DNA of 64,000 nt from Solimonas sp. K1W22B-7 (GCF_003428335.1 NZ_CP031704.1:4786071-4850070), one strand, 5' to 3'. Positions 1-8,691 are shown, counted from the first letter of the stretch. Numbers and translations are program-made. Notes: generated by a model from the sequence alone, not told the origin.

Positions 1-1154
1 TGGCGATTGTCGTAGTCGTCGACCGCGGCGACGGCCCAGCTGTCCTCGTCGACGTAGTAGCGACGCTTGGCGAAGGTATGGCTGGTGCCGGGGCGAATGT
101 TGGCCTCGACCACCCAGACACGGTGCAGCTCGTAGCGCGGCAGATCCTGGTTGAGGTGCTTCGGCTTGGCCAGGTCCTTGTACTTGACCTTGTTGCTGCC
201 GATGCGGTTGGAGTTGTAGGGAATGAACATCTCCTTCTTGCCGATCAGCTTCCAGTCGTAGCGCTCCATCGCGCCGTTGAACATGTCGACCTGGTCGTAG
301 AACTGGTGGCCGTCGGTGCCCTCGTAGGGGTTGTCGCAGCAGACCGTCGGCGCGCGGCGGATACGCTTGAGGCCGGGCGAATACAGCCAGGCGGCGCGGC
401 CGGAATTGCCGGAGCCCGCGCGCTCATGCACCAGGATCATCGTGCCGGCCAGGCGCGGCGGCGCGATGGTCTGCGAGAAATACTTGAGGAACAGCCCGCT
501 GTCCTTGGTCAGCGGCACCGGGTTCTTCTCCACGGCGTAGTAGAACTTGGCCTCCTCGACGATCTTGGTCAGCTGAAACTCGCCATTGGTCTGCACGATC
601 ATCTGGTTGTTGTAGCGGCGTGCGCCTTCGCCGCGGTACTTCAGCTTGTGGTTCCAGATCACCTCGGCGCCGGACTTGGGCACGGGGAAGGGAAAGCCGA
701 CCTTGCAGTTGTCCAGCGTGTCGACGTCGACCAGCGTGCAGGTCGTGGCGTTCGCGGCGGTCGCCTTCTGCACGAAGTCCGGCACGGTGATCGGGCGATG
801 GCCGGGATAGACGTTCATCTTGTAGCTGTCGTAGGTCGACAGCAGCTTGCGATGGCCCTCGCTGAGCTTGTCGGCGTACTGGCCCATGTTGGCCTTGGTG
901 ATCGTGAACAATGGCTTTTCGGCATCGAACGCGGGGTTCGAGGGATATTCGCCCTTCAGGGCGCCGCGCCTGGCGGCCGGAGCCCAGGCCGGGATCGTGC
1001 CGTCCTTGTTCGCGGCGGGCTCGGCGCCGATGGGCGTCAGCTCCTTGCCGAGCCTGGCCGCCTCCGCCGCCGTGACCTTGGCATGGGCCAATGGCGCGGC
1101 GATCAGGCCGAGCGAGACCAGCAGAATCCGCAGGCCGGTGTGTGGGGTGTTCAT
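1..1154 (-). CDS. DUF1329 family protein, 3' end cut by window edge
   Basis: This is a predicted exported DUF1329 protein; relatives sit beside DUF1302 proteins in steroid and hydrocarbon catabolic clusters and are thought to act at the outer membrane or periplasm. About 384 codons are visible from the ATG at 1154; the C-terminus lies beyond base 1. The start is followed by a signal-peptide-like stretch (LRILLVSLGLIAAPLAHA) and then KVTAAEAARLGKELTPIGAE, matching the two complete copies (452 aa) at 38893-40251 and 61974-63332. Shared landmarks are YDSYKMNVYPGHR, YNNQMIVQ, LVHERAG and APTVCCDNPYEGTDGHQFYDQ. It lies 32 bp downstream of a DUF1302 gene, so they probably form one transcript under the operator at 3808-3845. 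The specific function is unknown. Confidence 0.9.
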   Translation of the reverse strand, partial: MNTPHTGLRILLVSLGLIAAPLAHAKVTAAEAARLGKELTPIGAEPAANKDGTIPAWAPAARRGALKGEYPSNPAFDAEKPLFTITKANMGQYADKLSEGHRKLLSTYDSYKMNVYPGHRPITVPDFVQKATAANATTCTLVDVDTLDNCKVGFPFPVPKSGAEVIWNHKLKYRGEGARRYNNQMIVQTNGEFQLTKIVEEAKFYYAVEKNPVPLTKDSGLFLKYFSQTIAPPRLAGTMILVHERAGSGNSGRAAWLYSPGLKRIRRAPTVCCDNPYEGTDGHQFYDQVDMFNGAMERYDWKLIGKKEMFIPYNSNRIGSNKVKYKDLAKPKHLNQDLPRYELHRVWVVEANIRPGTSHTFAKRRYYVDEDSWAVAAVDDYDNR

Positions 1155-1186
1155 GGATGCAGCCTCCTGTCGCAGCGTTGCGATGC

Positions 1187-3742
1187 TTAGAACGAGTACT
1201 TGACGAAGAAGCGCGCCTGGTCACGGTCACGCAGCAAGTTGGCGGCGCCACCGCCGGTGAACCAGGTGTAGCCAAAATTGAAGGCGAGGTTCGACTTGTA
1301 GCGGACCTCCAGCAGGGCGTCGGCGATCTTGCGGCCCTCGATGAAGTTGGCGGCCAGGCCGGGGGCGGTGCCGTGCACGTCGTGCTTCCACACCAGCGTC
1401 GGTTGCAGGCTGATGCCGGGCAGCACCGACTCGTACTTGATCAGCGCGACCAGGTCGTAGCCGTAGGACAGCTTGTCCGGGTACAGGTCGAGGTCCTGTT
1501 GATGCGGGTTGAAGCGCAGGCCATCCGGACCGAAGGAGCAGGCCTGGTTGGTCGAGCAGGCCTGGCGCGAGCGATCGGCGCCGGAGCCGTCGGCACCGGC
1601 ACTGGCGTGCAGGAAGGTGCCGGGCGCTTCGAGTTGCAGTTCATCCAGCGCGGGGAGACCGGGCACCCAGGTCGCACCGGTTTCCACCAGCAGCACGATC
1701 TGATCGGCGTTGATGGCCGAGGAAATCGCATGGGAGGCATCCATGATGTAGGTACCGCCGAGATTGAACTGGTAAGTGTCGAAGTACTCCCAGCCGCGGA
1801 TATAGGACTCCGGTGCGTTCTTGCCGATGGTGACGCCGCGGTAGGGCATCACGAAGGTCGGGAAGAAGCGGCCGCCGCTGGGATAGTGGCCGATGATCAG
1901 ATCATAGGTGTCGTTGAATGAGCCATGCGTGCCTTGGGCATCGACCACGAAATCGCTATCCGGATAGAGCCCCTGCGTGCCATCCGCATGCGTGCCCCAG
2001 CCACCGGTGGGCAGGTTTTGCGGCAACGGCAGGTTCGGCAGCAGCCCTGCGAGATTGGCCTGGCCGGAACCCGAGCAGCCGGTTTCCGGGAGGTGACACA
2101 GTCCAAGCGCGGGGCCGTAGCTTGCAAAGCCGAGATCCTCCAAATCCACTTGCAGCGGGGCGTCGGGCCGGTACGCGACCTCGCCCTGTACCGACCATTC
2201 GCCGATCGTGGTATTGAAGGACAGGCCGAACATGCGGATGTCCTCGGGATAGTCGAGGAAGACCTTGCTGCGGTCGAAGTGGGTTGCGTCGTCTGTCGCG
2301 CCCAGCGGGTTGTTGGGATCGAGCAGGGCGTGCAGCGCGGGCACGTCGGCGCAGGCCGCGATGAATTCCACTGTGTTGGTCGCGTGGCGCGAACAGCTTT
2401 CGGGCGCGGAAATGAAGCTGACATAGGGAATGCGCGAGTGGTAGTTCATGAAGTACAGGCCGAACTCGGTGCCCTCGTTGAGCCAGTCGGCGTAGTACTT
2501 CAGGGCCAAGCCATACTGGCCGCTGTCGCGCGGGGTGCGGTCGGCCAGGCGCTCGATCGCGCCGGAGGTGCTGGTCACGCCGGACAGGGAGTTGTCCATC
2601 AGCCGGGCGATGCGCTCCGGATCTTCGGCGACCTGGCCGAAGCCCAGCGTCACGAAGTCCACCGCGTTGCCGGTGCCGAGATCGGCGGTCGAGAAGAAGG
2701 AGCCCGGCGCCTGCCCCTCGGCACCGCGCCACTCGTACTGGTAGAAGCCCTCGATGGTCGCGCCTTCGAACAGCGTGGTGCCGACGAACAGCATGCCCAC
2801 CGGCGAGAACACCTCCTCCAGCGCCTGGCCGACACGGAAGAAGTTGTTGGCGTTGACCGGATTGGCGGAGTTGATCGAGTCGAAGAACAGCAGCGTCGAC
2901 TCGCCCCAGTTCACGCCCTGGCGGCCGAGCTTGATCGTGAGTTCGCGGTCGAGGCCGGGCAGCGGAATGCTGCCGAAGACGTTGAAGTCCGCCATCTGGA
3001 AGTCGGCGCCGATCTGGCGCAGCGTCTCGCCGTCGCTGCGCTTGTTGCGCACCACTCCGCCGGGGCCGTAGACCAGGCCGCAAGGACCGCCGCCGGGATT
3101 GCGGTCTGCCGGACAGGGACGAGAGTCTGTGCGCACCGTCAGCATCGGCAGAGGGACGGGCAGATTGAACAGTTCATCGCCTGTGCGCGAGACATTGCCG
3201 ACGCGATCGATGTTGTCGCTGGTGATGCGGTTGGGGTGGTACTCGCGGAAATCGTTGTTGACGAAGTCGTAGTAGGCGATGGCGCGGGCGAACAGGCCCC
3301 AGTCGCCCCAGCTCAGGGTCAGGTCGGGCGTGATCTTGAGCGGTGCCTGGGTCAGGTCGCCCTTGCCGTAGTTCCAGTTGCCGTCGTCGGCATTGCTGCT
3401 GAACTGGCCGGGCTGCTGCACCAAATGCTCGGCCGGGAAGGTCTGCGTGCGGAACAGCCCCTGGCAGGACTGGTAGTAGATGCGACCGTCCGGGCCGCGC
3501 CCGCAGATCTCCGGATTGAGGTTGGCCTTGCCGACCAGATCGCTGCTGCGATCCTGCATGCGCACACCGACGCCGGCGGTGATGTTGAAGTTAGCGACGC
3601 CTTCGATCTGCGTGCCGTTGATCGTGGGCAACTCCAGTTCCAGCGCCTGCGCGGGGACGCTGGCCGCGCCCACCGCGACGGCGAGCGTGAGGCAAGCCAG
3701 GGTCACGGCTTTGCGTGGGTGCTGCGGCGGGTTCTGGTTCAT
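1187..3742 (-). CDS. DUF1302 family outer-membrane-associated protein (copy 1)
   Basis: This 851-residue DUF1302 protein has an N-terminal signal sequence (about 1-33, ending in VPAQA) and the family start GVANFNITAGVGVRMQDRSSDLVG. The C-terminus ends in aromatic KYSF, as expected of a beta-barrel or surface-exposed envelope protein. Length and sequence match the copies at 40268-42838 and 59341-61953; all share NWGESTLLFFDSIN and the late motif RDRDQARFF. The start is supported by GAGGAGA about 10 bases upstream. It lies directly before a DUF1329 gene and downstream of the tandem operator at 3808-3845. In other bacteria such pairs accompany steroid or alkane degradation, where uptake of a hydrophobic substrate is suspected but not proven. 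Confidence 0.92.
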   Translation of the reverse strand: MNQNPPQHPRKAVTLACLTLAVAVGAASVPAQALELELPTINGTQIEGVANFNITAGVGVRMQDRSSDLVGKANLNPEICGRGPDGRIYYQSCQGLFRTQTFPAEHLVQQPGQFSSNADDGNWNYGKGDLTQAPLKITPDLTLSWGDWGLFARAIAYYDFVNNDFREYHPNRITSDNIDRVGNVSRTGDELFNLPVPLPMLTVRTDSRPCPADRNPGGGPCGLVYGPGGVVRNKRSDGETLRQIGADFQMADFNVFGSIPLPGLDRELTIKLGRQGVNWGESTLLFFDSINSANPVNANNFFRVGQALEEVFSPVGMLFVGTTLFEGATIEGFYQYEWRGAEGQAPGSFFSTADLGTGNAVDFVTLGFGQVAEDPERIARLMDNSLSGVTSTSGAIERLADRTPRDSGQYGLALKYYADWLNEGTEFGLYFMNYHSRIPYVSFISAPESCSRHATNTVEFIAACADVPALHALLDPNNPLGATDDATHFDRSKVFLDYPEDIRMFGLSFNTTIGEWSVQGEVAYRPDAPLQVDLEDLGFASYGPALGLCHLPETGCSGSGQANLAGLLPNLPLPQNLPTGGWGTHADGTQGLYPDSDFVVDAQGTHGSFNDTYDLIIGHYPSGGRFFPTFVMPYRGVTIGKNAPESYIRGWEYFDTYQFNLGGTYIMDASHAISSAINADQIVLLVETGATWVPGLPALDELQLEAPGTFLHASAGADGSGADRSRQACSTNQACSFGPDGLRFNPHQQDLDLYPDKLSYGYDLVALIKYESVLPGISLQPTLVWKHDVHGTAPGLAANFIEGRKIADALLEVRYKSNLAFNFGYTWFTGGGAANLLRDRDQARFFVKYSF

Positions 3743-3807
3743 CTCTCTCTCCTCATTGGCTTCGTCGGCCTATGGGAGAGATGCTCGGGTTTTGCCTCGC
3801 CCGCTGA

Positions 3808-3845
3808 TTGACATTGGACGAAAGTGATTTGACTTCAGGCGAAAG
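3808..3845 (-). promoter_or_regulatory. Tandem AraC-type operator, module 1 site 1
   Basis: Two direct repeats with a 21-bp period: read toward the DUF1302 gene each is CTTTCG-N6-GTCAA. The site ends 66 bp upstream of the ATG at 3742. An ATGCTC box (GAGCAT in gene sense, possible -10) lies at 3781-3786, exactly 27 bp from the proximal repeat edge. The same spacing recurs at the sites at 7027 and 11314. The likely ligand is the AraC protein at 11371-12387 (inference). Confidence 0.8.
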
Positions 3846-3938
3846 CGCGCTACGGCAAATCCGGGGTGCTACAGGGTTCGCAGGGGTGGTCCGGCTCGGT
3901 GGGATCGAAAGCCGCCGCTGCCGCGATGCCGCGAAGGG

Positions 3939-4064
3939 TCAGCCGCCGGCGATGACAACGGCCGCGTCCATCAGCAGGCGCACGGGCGAGTCGCCGCTGA
4001 CTTCCACGTGCTTCGTCGGCGGTGCGCCGATGCCCAGCATGAGCCACAACATTCTTCCGAACAT
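3939..4064 (-). pseudogene. Chimeric remnant: esterase leader fused to thiolase fragment
   Basis: A 41-codon reading frame starts at the same ATG and ribosome-binding site as the intact esterase at 48623 and shares its first residues (MFGRML, then W instead of R, LML). It then switches without a break to a thiolase-like segment, GIGAPPTKHVEVSGDSPVRL, followed by LMDAAVVIAGG and a stop. That second half aligns without gaps to residues 77-107 of the thiolase-crotonase protein at 12624-14927 (LGITAKLMNHTEVSGDSPVR). It looks like a recombination joint between a copied module 2 segment and a lost thiolase-like gene. It is probably not functional, although its start signals are intact. Confidence 0.7.
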
Positions 4065-5257
4065 GTCTCTCTCCCCCATGTTTTTCGCATCGCTCGAACC
4101 GGCTCGCGGCCGGGCGATCAGTCCAGCGTGGCGCGTGCGATGATTTCCTTCATGATCTCCGAGGTTCCGGCCAGGATGCGATGCACGCGCTCGTCCTGGT
4201 ACAGCCGGCAGATCGGGTACTCCTCCATGTAGCCGGCGCCGCCGTGCAGCTGAACGCCCTCGTCGACCATGCGACCGTTCACCTCGCTGGTGTAGAGCTT
4301 GGCGCGCGCGGCATCCTCAGGGGTGAGCCTGCCCTCGTTGTGCATTTCCACGCAGCGGTCGACGAAGCATTGCGCGATCTCGATCTCCGTATCCAGTGCG
4401 GCAAGCTTGAAGCGCGTGTTCTGGAACTTGCTGAGCGGCTGACCGAAGACCTTGCGCTGCCGCACGAAGTCCCGGGTGACCTCCATCGCCACCCGCGCGT
4501 AGGAGATGTTGCCGACCGCCGCGGTCAGGCGTTCCTCGGACAGGGACTGCATCAGGTGGTGGAAGCCCTTGTTGACCTGTCCGAGAATATTGGCCTTGGG
4601 CACGTGGACGTCGCGGAAGAACAGCTCGGCGGTGTCCTGCGACTTCATGCCCATCTTCTTCAGCATGCGGCCGCGCTCGAAGCCCTCCATGCCGGGCTCG
4701 ACGATGAACAGGGTCAGATCGTGCACGCGGTCCGGATTGGTCTTGGCGGCAACGATGATGATGTCGGCATTGATGCCGTTGGAGATGTAGGTCTTGGCGC
4801 CGTTGAGCAGCCAGTGATCGTCCTTCTCCACCGCCCGCGTCTTCATGCCGGCCAGGTCCGAACCGGTATCCGGCTCGGTCATGCAGATCGCGATGATCTT
4901 CTCGCCGCTGATCATGCCCGGCAGCAGGCGCTGCTTGAGCTCTTCGCTGCCGAAGTTGTTGATGTAGGGGCCGACGATGCGGCTGTGCAACGAGATGAGA
5001 TAGCCGGAATCGCCGTGGAAGGCGTTTTCCTCGACCAGGATCTGCTCGTAGCGGTAGTCATGGATGCCCTGTCCACCGTATTTCTCGTCGGCCCACATGC
5101 AGAGCAGGCCCGCGTCACCGGCCTTCCGGTAAGCCTGGCGGTCGATGATTCCGGCTTCGCGCCAGCGCTCATTGTGCGGGCGGATTTCCTGCTGGAAGAA
5201 TTTGCGCGCGGCATCGCGGAACATTTCCAGTTCGGGTTCCAGGGGTTTGCGGTTCAT
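4034..5257. repeat. Copied block, partner at 48593-49816
   Basis: These 1,224 bp match 48593-49816 at a constant offset of 44,559 bp. The block covers the first bases of the esterase gene, the intergenic region and the entire acyl-CoA dehydrogenase. Similarity stops at 4034 on one side and at the dehydrogenase start codon on the other. The few mismatches I see cluster at about 4990-5257 (5' end of the gene), plus one at 4047; the rest looks identical by eye. Confidence 0.9.
4118..5257 (-). CDS. Acyl-CoA dehydrogenase (copy 1)
   Basis: This 379-residue FAD-dependent acyl-CoA dehydrogenase introduces an alpha,beta double bond into an acyl-CoA. Family signatures are ICMTEPDTGSDLAGMKT and NGAKTYISNG, AVGNISYARVAMEVTRDFVRQR, and the C-terminal GGAGYMEEYPICRLYQDERVHRILAGTSEIM. 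Its length is normal for the family. It is almost identical to the copy at 48677-49816, with only four substitutions in the first 66 residues (L6M, K19R, Q22K, H66P) and identity after that. It follows the aldehyde dehydrogenase at 5455-6957 and is separated from it by a fragment of a monooxygenase gene. It appears to have arrived by duplication of the module 2 locus. The substrate is unknown; a steroid- or terpenoid-derived acyl-CoA is plausible. Confidence 0.93.
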   Translation of the reverse strand: MNRKPLEPELEMFRDAARKFFQQEIRPHNERWREAGIIDRQAYRKAGDAGLLCMWADEKYGGQGIHDYRYEQILVEENAFHGDSGYLISLHSRIVGPYINNFGSEELKQRLLPGMISGEKIIAICMTEPDTGSDLAGMKTRAVEKDDHWLLNGAKTYISNGINADIIIVAAKTNPDRVHDLTLFIVEPGMEGFERGRMLKKMGMKSQDTAELFFRDVHVPKANILGQVNKGFHHLMQSLSEERLTAAVGNISYARVAMEVTRDFVRQRKVFGQPLSKFQNTRFKLAALDTEIEIAQCFVDRCVEMHNEGRLTPEDAARAKLYTSEVNGRMVDEGVQLHGGAGYMEEYPICRLYQDERVHRILAGTSEIMKEIIARATLD

Positions 5258-5312
5258 GCAAGCGAATCTCGGTTATGGAAGGGAAAAAGAGGGCATAGGT
5301 TCAGACGGCCCT

Positions 5313-5452
5313 TAGATGATGGAGCCAGATCCGAGGCTGGTATTGGGCCCGTAGATCACGAACAGATTGGGGAAGCCCGGCGCCGACATGCCGAGGAAGG
5401 ACTCCGCTCCCTGCTTCCACTGGCTGGCGAGTTCCCGGCCTTGCAGTCCATG
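5313..5452 (-). pseudogene. Internal fragment of module 2 monooxygenase gene
   Basis: This 140-bp stretch matches 50155-50294 inside the monooxygenase gene at 49830-51356 with only a handful of mismatches. It still reads as GREL ASQWKQGAESFLGMSAPG FPNLFVIYGPNTSLG. It ends 2 bp before the stop codon of the aldehyde dehydrogenase and has no start or cofactor domain, so it is debris. Together with the copied acyl-CoA dehydrogenase it shows that a segment of module 2 was pasted here with an internal deletion. Confidence 0.88.
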
Positions 5453-5454
5453 GG

Positions 5455-6957
5455 TCAGAGGCTGACGCAGACCGACTTGGTCTCCAGGTAGTTGTTCAGC
5501 ACCTCGCGGCCCATCTCGCGGCCCCAGCCGGATTGCTTGTAGCCGCCGAAGGGCAGCGCGGCGTCGAAGATGTTGTAGCAGTTGACCCAGACGGTGCCGG
5601 CCCGCAGCCGCGCCGCCAGCCGGTGGGCCTTGCCCAGGTCGCTGGTGTAGACGCCGGCGGCGAGGCCGTAGATCGAATCGTTGGCGCGGCGGATCAGTTC
5701 GTCGTCCAGGGTCTTGAACGGAATCGCCGTGACCACCGGACCGAAGATCTCTTCCTGGTAGACCTTCATGTCGTCGCGCGTATTCACCAGCACGGTCGGT
5801 TCGACGAAGTAGCCCTGGTCGCCGTGCCGCTTGCCGCCGCAGACCGCCGTGGCGCCCTGCTGCCGGCCGGATTCGAGGAAGCCGGAGACCCGGTCGAGCT
5901 GGATCTGGGACACCAGCGGGCCCATCTCGGTGCTGGGATCGAGCCCGGGGCCGATCTTGAGCTTGCGGGCGTAGTCGGCCACACCGGCGACCACCTTGTC
6001 GTAGATCTTCTCCTGCACGAACAGGCGCGAGCCGGCACAGCAGCACTGGCCGTGGTTGAAGAAGATCGCGCTGGCCGCGCCGGGGATCGCCAGCTCGAGG
6101 TCGGCATCGTCGAGGAGGATGTTGGGCGACTTGCCGCCGAGTTCCAGCGTGACTTTCTTCAGATCGTGGCCGGCGGCGCGGACGATCAGCTTGCCGACCT
6201 CGGTGGAGCCGGTGAACGCGACCTTGTCCACCTGCGGATGCGCCGCCAGCGGCGCGCCGCAGGGCTCGCCGAAGCCGGTGAGCACGTTGAGCACGCCGTC
6301 GGGCACGCCGGCCTCCTGGATGATCTGCGCCAGGCGCAGCCCGGACAGCGGCGTCTCCTCGGCCAGCTTCAGCACCACGGTGCAGCCGGTGGCGAGCACG
6401 GGGCCGAGTTTCCATGCCGCCATCAGCAGCGGGAAATTCCAGGGGATGATCTGCGCGACGACGCCGATCGGCTCCTTGCGCGTGTAGGCGTGATACTCGG
6501 CGCCCGGCGTGTAGGGCACCGACAAGCCGAGCGTGCTGCCCTCGATCTTGGTCGCCCAGCCCGCCATGTAGTGGAACAGGTCGGCCGCCAGCACCACGTC
6601 GGCGGCGCGTGCCACCGCAATGGGCTTGCCGTTGTCCAGCGATTCGAGCTGCGCCAGCTCCTCGGCGTACTTGAGGATCAGGTCGCCGACCTTCCAGATG
6701 ATCTTGCCGCGCTCGGAGGGCGTCATCCGCGGCCAGGGTCCCTGGTCGAAGGCCTTGCGCGCCGCGGCGACGGCGAGATCGACATCGGCCTTGTCGCAGG
6801 CCGCGGCCCTGGCGATCAGATCGCCGTTGGCCGGGTTGTAGACCTCGAAGGTCTGGCCCGAACACGCAGGCCGCCACTGCCCGTCGATCAGCACCTTCTG
6901 CGGTTGCGCGAGGAAGCTGTTTACCGAGGCGCTGAGCGCCGTCAATCCACCGTCCAT
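5455..6957 (-). CDS. NAD(P)-dependent aldehyde dehydrogenase
   Basis: This 500-residue aldehyde dehydrogenase of the phenylacetaldehyde/betaine-aldehyde-like class oxidises an aldehyde to the acid with NAD(P)+. Key elements are present: IIPWNFPLLMAAWK (about 170-183), VAFTGSTEVGK, catalytic Glu272 in LELGGKSPN, catalytic Cys306 in NHGQCCCAGSR, and EEIFGPV near the C-terminus. The start at 6957 follows a GGAG-type ribosome-binding site. The gene has its own tandem operator (7027-7064) and precedes the acyl-CoA dehydrogenase copy. In a Baeyer-Villiger pathway it could oxidise the aldehyde from the alcohol released by the esterase. The substrate cannot be read from sequence. Confidence 0.93.
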   Translation of the reverse strand: MDGGLTALSASVNSFLAQPQKVLIDGQWRPACSGQTFEVYNPANGDLIARAAACDKADVDLAVAAARKAFDQGPWPRMTPSERGKIIWKVGDLILKYAEELAQLESLDNGKPIAVARAADVVLAADLFHYMAGWATKIEGSTLGLSVPYTPGAEYHAYTRKEPIGVVAQIIPWNFPLLMAAWKLGPVLATGCTVVLKLAEETPLSGLRLAQIIQEAGVPDGVLNVLTGFGEPCGAPLAAHPQVDKVAFTGSTEVGKLIVRAAGHDLKKVTLELGGKSPNILLDDADLELAIPGAASAIFFNHGQCCCAGSRLFVQEKIYDKVVAGVADYARKLKIGPGLDPSTEMGPLVSQIQLDRVSGFLESGRQQGATAVCGGKRHGDQGYFVEPTVLVNTRDDMKVYQEEIFGPVVTAIPFKTLDDELIRRANDSIYGLAAGVYTSDLGKAHRLAARLRAGTVWVNCYNIFDAALPFGGYKQSGWGREMGREVLNNYLETKSVCVSL

Positions 6958-7026
6958 GATCGTTCTCCGGTTGGTCGTGCCGCATCATGCAGCAGCGGGA
7001 TGCTCTGTGTTTTCCTGGTCCGCCGA

Positions 7027-7064
7027 TTGACATTGGACGAAAGGAATTTGACTCCAGACGAAGC
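7027..7064 (-). promoter_or_regulatory. Tandem AraC-type operator, module 1 site 2
   Basis: The repeats TTGACATTGGACGAAAG and TTGACTCCAGACGAAG on the plus strand start 21 bp apart. The site ends 70 bp upstream of the aldehyde dehydrogenase ATG. The ATGCTC box is at 7000-7005, again exactly 27 bp from the proximal repeat edge. The distal CTTTCG box is degenerate (CTTCG), so this may be the weakest of the three sites. Confidence 0.78.
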
Positions 7065-7082
7065 GGCGGCGGGCCTCGCGGC

Positions 7083-7660
7083 TCAGCAGCCGCCGCGGAT
7101 GTCCTCGCAGAGCCGGGTGCGGCCGCCGCGGTCCGGGAAGCTGCGTGCGGAGCGGTAGTGCCAGCTCAGGCGCCCGGCCCAGGCGGCATCGTCGAGCAGG
7201 CGCGCATCGGCATCGGCATGGCCGGGTTCGCCGGGGCGCTTCAGCCAGCGGTCGAACCAGGCGACGGTGTAGTGCTCGGCGACGGCCAGGCCCCAGCTGC
7301 CGACGCACTCGTTGTCGACCACCTGCGCACACCAGGAGGTGGCGTGGGCCAGCGGGAGCTGCGACCACTCCACGTGGCTGCTGCCGGCGATCACGATGGA
7401 GTACACCGGCTGCCCCTCGGACTGCCAGTAGGCATGGCTGTGCTTGTGCGCCTCCGGGTCGGGGGGCGCGAGGAAGGGCGCCGGAGCAATGCCGTACTCG
7501 GAGCTGAAGCTCATCGCCGGAACCCGCGCGACGATCGCGGGATAGTCGCGGCCGGTCAGGGTGTACAGCGGGCCGCCGAGGTTGCCGAGACCGAGGAGGT
7601 AGTTCGACACGGTGGCGTCGATCTTCGAGTCCGGTGAACCCAGCGCATCCCAGGCGACGA
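7083..7660 (-). pseudogene. Exported esterase, 3' part (split by IS30 element)
   Basis: This is the C-terminal third of an alpha/beta-hydrolase whose 5' part lies at 8692-9679. It reads in frame from VAWDALGSPDSKIDATVSNYL to CEDIRGGC and aligns with the C-terminal part of the intact paralogue at 47055-48623 (CEDIRGGCKE). It carries the probable catalytic His in SSHVEW (THEDY in the paralogue), so the split separates the nucleophile from the His. It has no start of its own. Removing 7661-8691 and one copy of the 3-bp target duplication restores a continuous 520-codon gene, so the insertion looks recent. Confidence 0.9.
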
Positions 7661-8691
7661 CGTGAGTTCACAAACCAAATGCAACACCCTATTACGAGGG
7701 TGCTGCAATGGGACGCAAGAGCTTTGAGCAGTTTGGAATCGAGGAACGGTGTGAGATTTCCCGTCGGCGCCAAGCCGGGGAGTCGATCCGGCAAATTGCG
7801 GCAGCTCTGGATCGCGCGCCATCGAGCATTTCTCGGGAACTGAAGCGCAACACTGGCGCGACGGGCTACCAGAGCGTCTATGCCGGCGAGCAAGCTCGGG
7901 CGCGCCGCTGGCAAGGTAGCCGGCTTCTGCGTGATGCCGAGCTGCAAGCCAGGGTTCTGGAGGGATTGCGCCGAGGCTGGTCTCCCGAGCAGGTATCGCG
8001 GCGGCTGGCTCAGCAGGATCTGCAGATCAGCTACGAGAGCATCTATCGCTTCATTGCCGCCCAGATCGCCCGGACCAACGACTTTTCCTGGCGTCTCTAT
8101 CTGCCCCGTGCCAAGAGCAAGCGCGGCTTCCGTGGCCGCAAGGGCGGCAGCCCGGCAGAGCACATCCAGCAGCGGGTTTCGATCGAAAAGCGCCCCAAGG
8201 CTGCGGCTGACCGGCGCCAGGCGGGACACTGGGAAGCCGACCTGATGCTCTTTGCGCGCTATGGCCAAGCCATCCTGACCCTGCATGAGCGAACGTCCCG
8301 GCTGACCGCCATCGTCCGCCAGCCCAGCAAGGCCGCTGCGCCGGTGGCGCAAACCCTCCAGGCCTTGCTGGCCCCACTGCCCCCAGCCCTGCGCCGCAGC
8401 ATCACCTTCGACAACGGCACCGAATTCGCCTTGCACTACACCCTGCATCAGCCCCTGGGCTTGCAGACCTATTTCTGCGATCCGCATTCCCCCTGGCAGA
8501 AGGGTGGCGTCGAGAATGCCAACGGGCGTTTGCGCCGCTGGCTACCCCGGGGAACCAACGTCGAAGACCTCTCACCAGACCAACTCTTGCAGATCGCTCA
8601 GATCTACAATCACACGCCACGCAAGTGCCTCGGCTTCAAAACCCCTGCCGAGGTCTTCGCCAAAGTGTTGCATTTCAAATGTGAATCCACC
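7661..8691 (+). mobile_element. IS30-family insertion sequence, 1,031 bp
   Basis: The element is bounded by imperfect inverted repeats of about 27 bp (left begins CGTGAGTTCAC, right complement begins GGTGGATTCAC; both contain AAATGCAACAC) and flanked by a 3-bp target duplication CGA at 7658-7660 and 8692-8694. I placed the ends where excision plus loss of one CGA restores the esterase reading frame. It carries one DDE transposase gene in the opposite direction to the esterase. Size and target duplication fit the IS30 family. Confidence 0.9.

Larger units (their letters stand above)
3743..4117. other. Intergenic region with operator and recombination scar
   Basis: This stretch has no full gene. 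It contains the DUF1302 promoter region with the conserved ATGCTC box at 3781-3786 and tandem operator at 3808-3845, an anonymous segment at about 3850-3938, a small chimeric remnant reading frame (3939-4064), and the left end of a copied block that begins at 4034 and continues through the neighbouring acyl-CoA dehydrogenase. Confidence 0.7.

Noticed and set aside
1925-3811. A 628-codon plus-strand frame opposite DUF1302 copy 1
   Set aside because: It is the antisense shadow typical of high-GC coding DNA; composition is Ala/Val/Gly/Arg repeats, no motif, and the minus-strand frame has a clear family match.
3808-3845. TTGAC boxes as ordinary -35 promoter elements
   Set aside because: They are duplicated with a strict 21-bp period, accompanied by a second conserved box, and face away from the gene in two of three cases, which fits operator half-sites better than -35 hexamers.
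5312-7033. A long reading frame overlapping the aldehyde dehydrogenase, rich in Arg and Gly
   Set aside because: It is an alternative-frame reading of the real gene at 5455-6957; only its last 45 or so codons are meaningful, as the monooxygenase fragment at 5313-5452.
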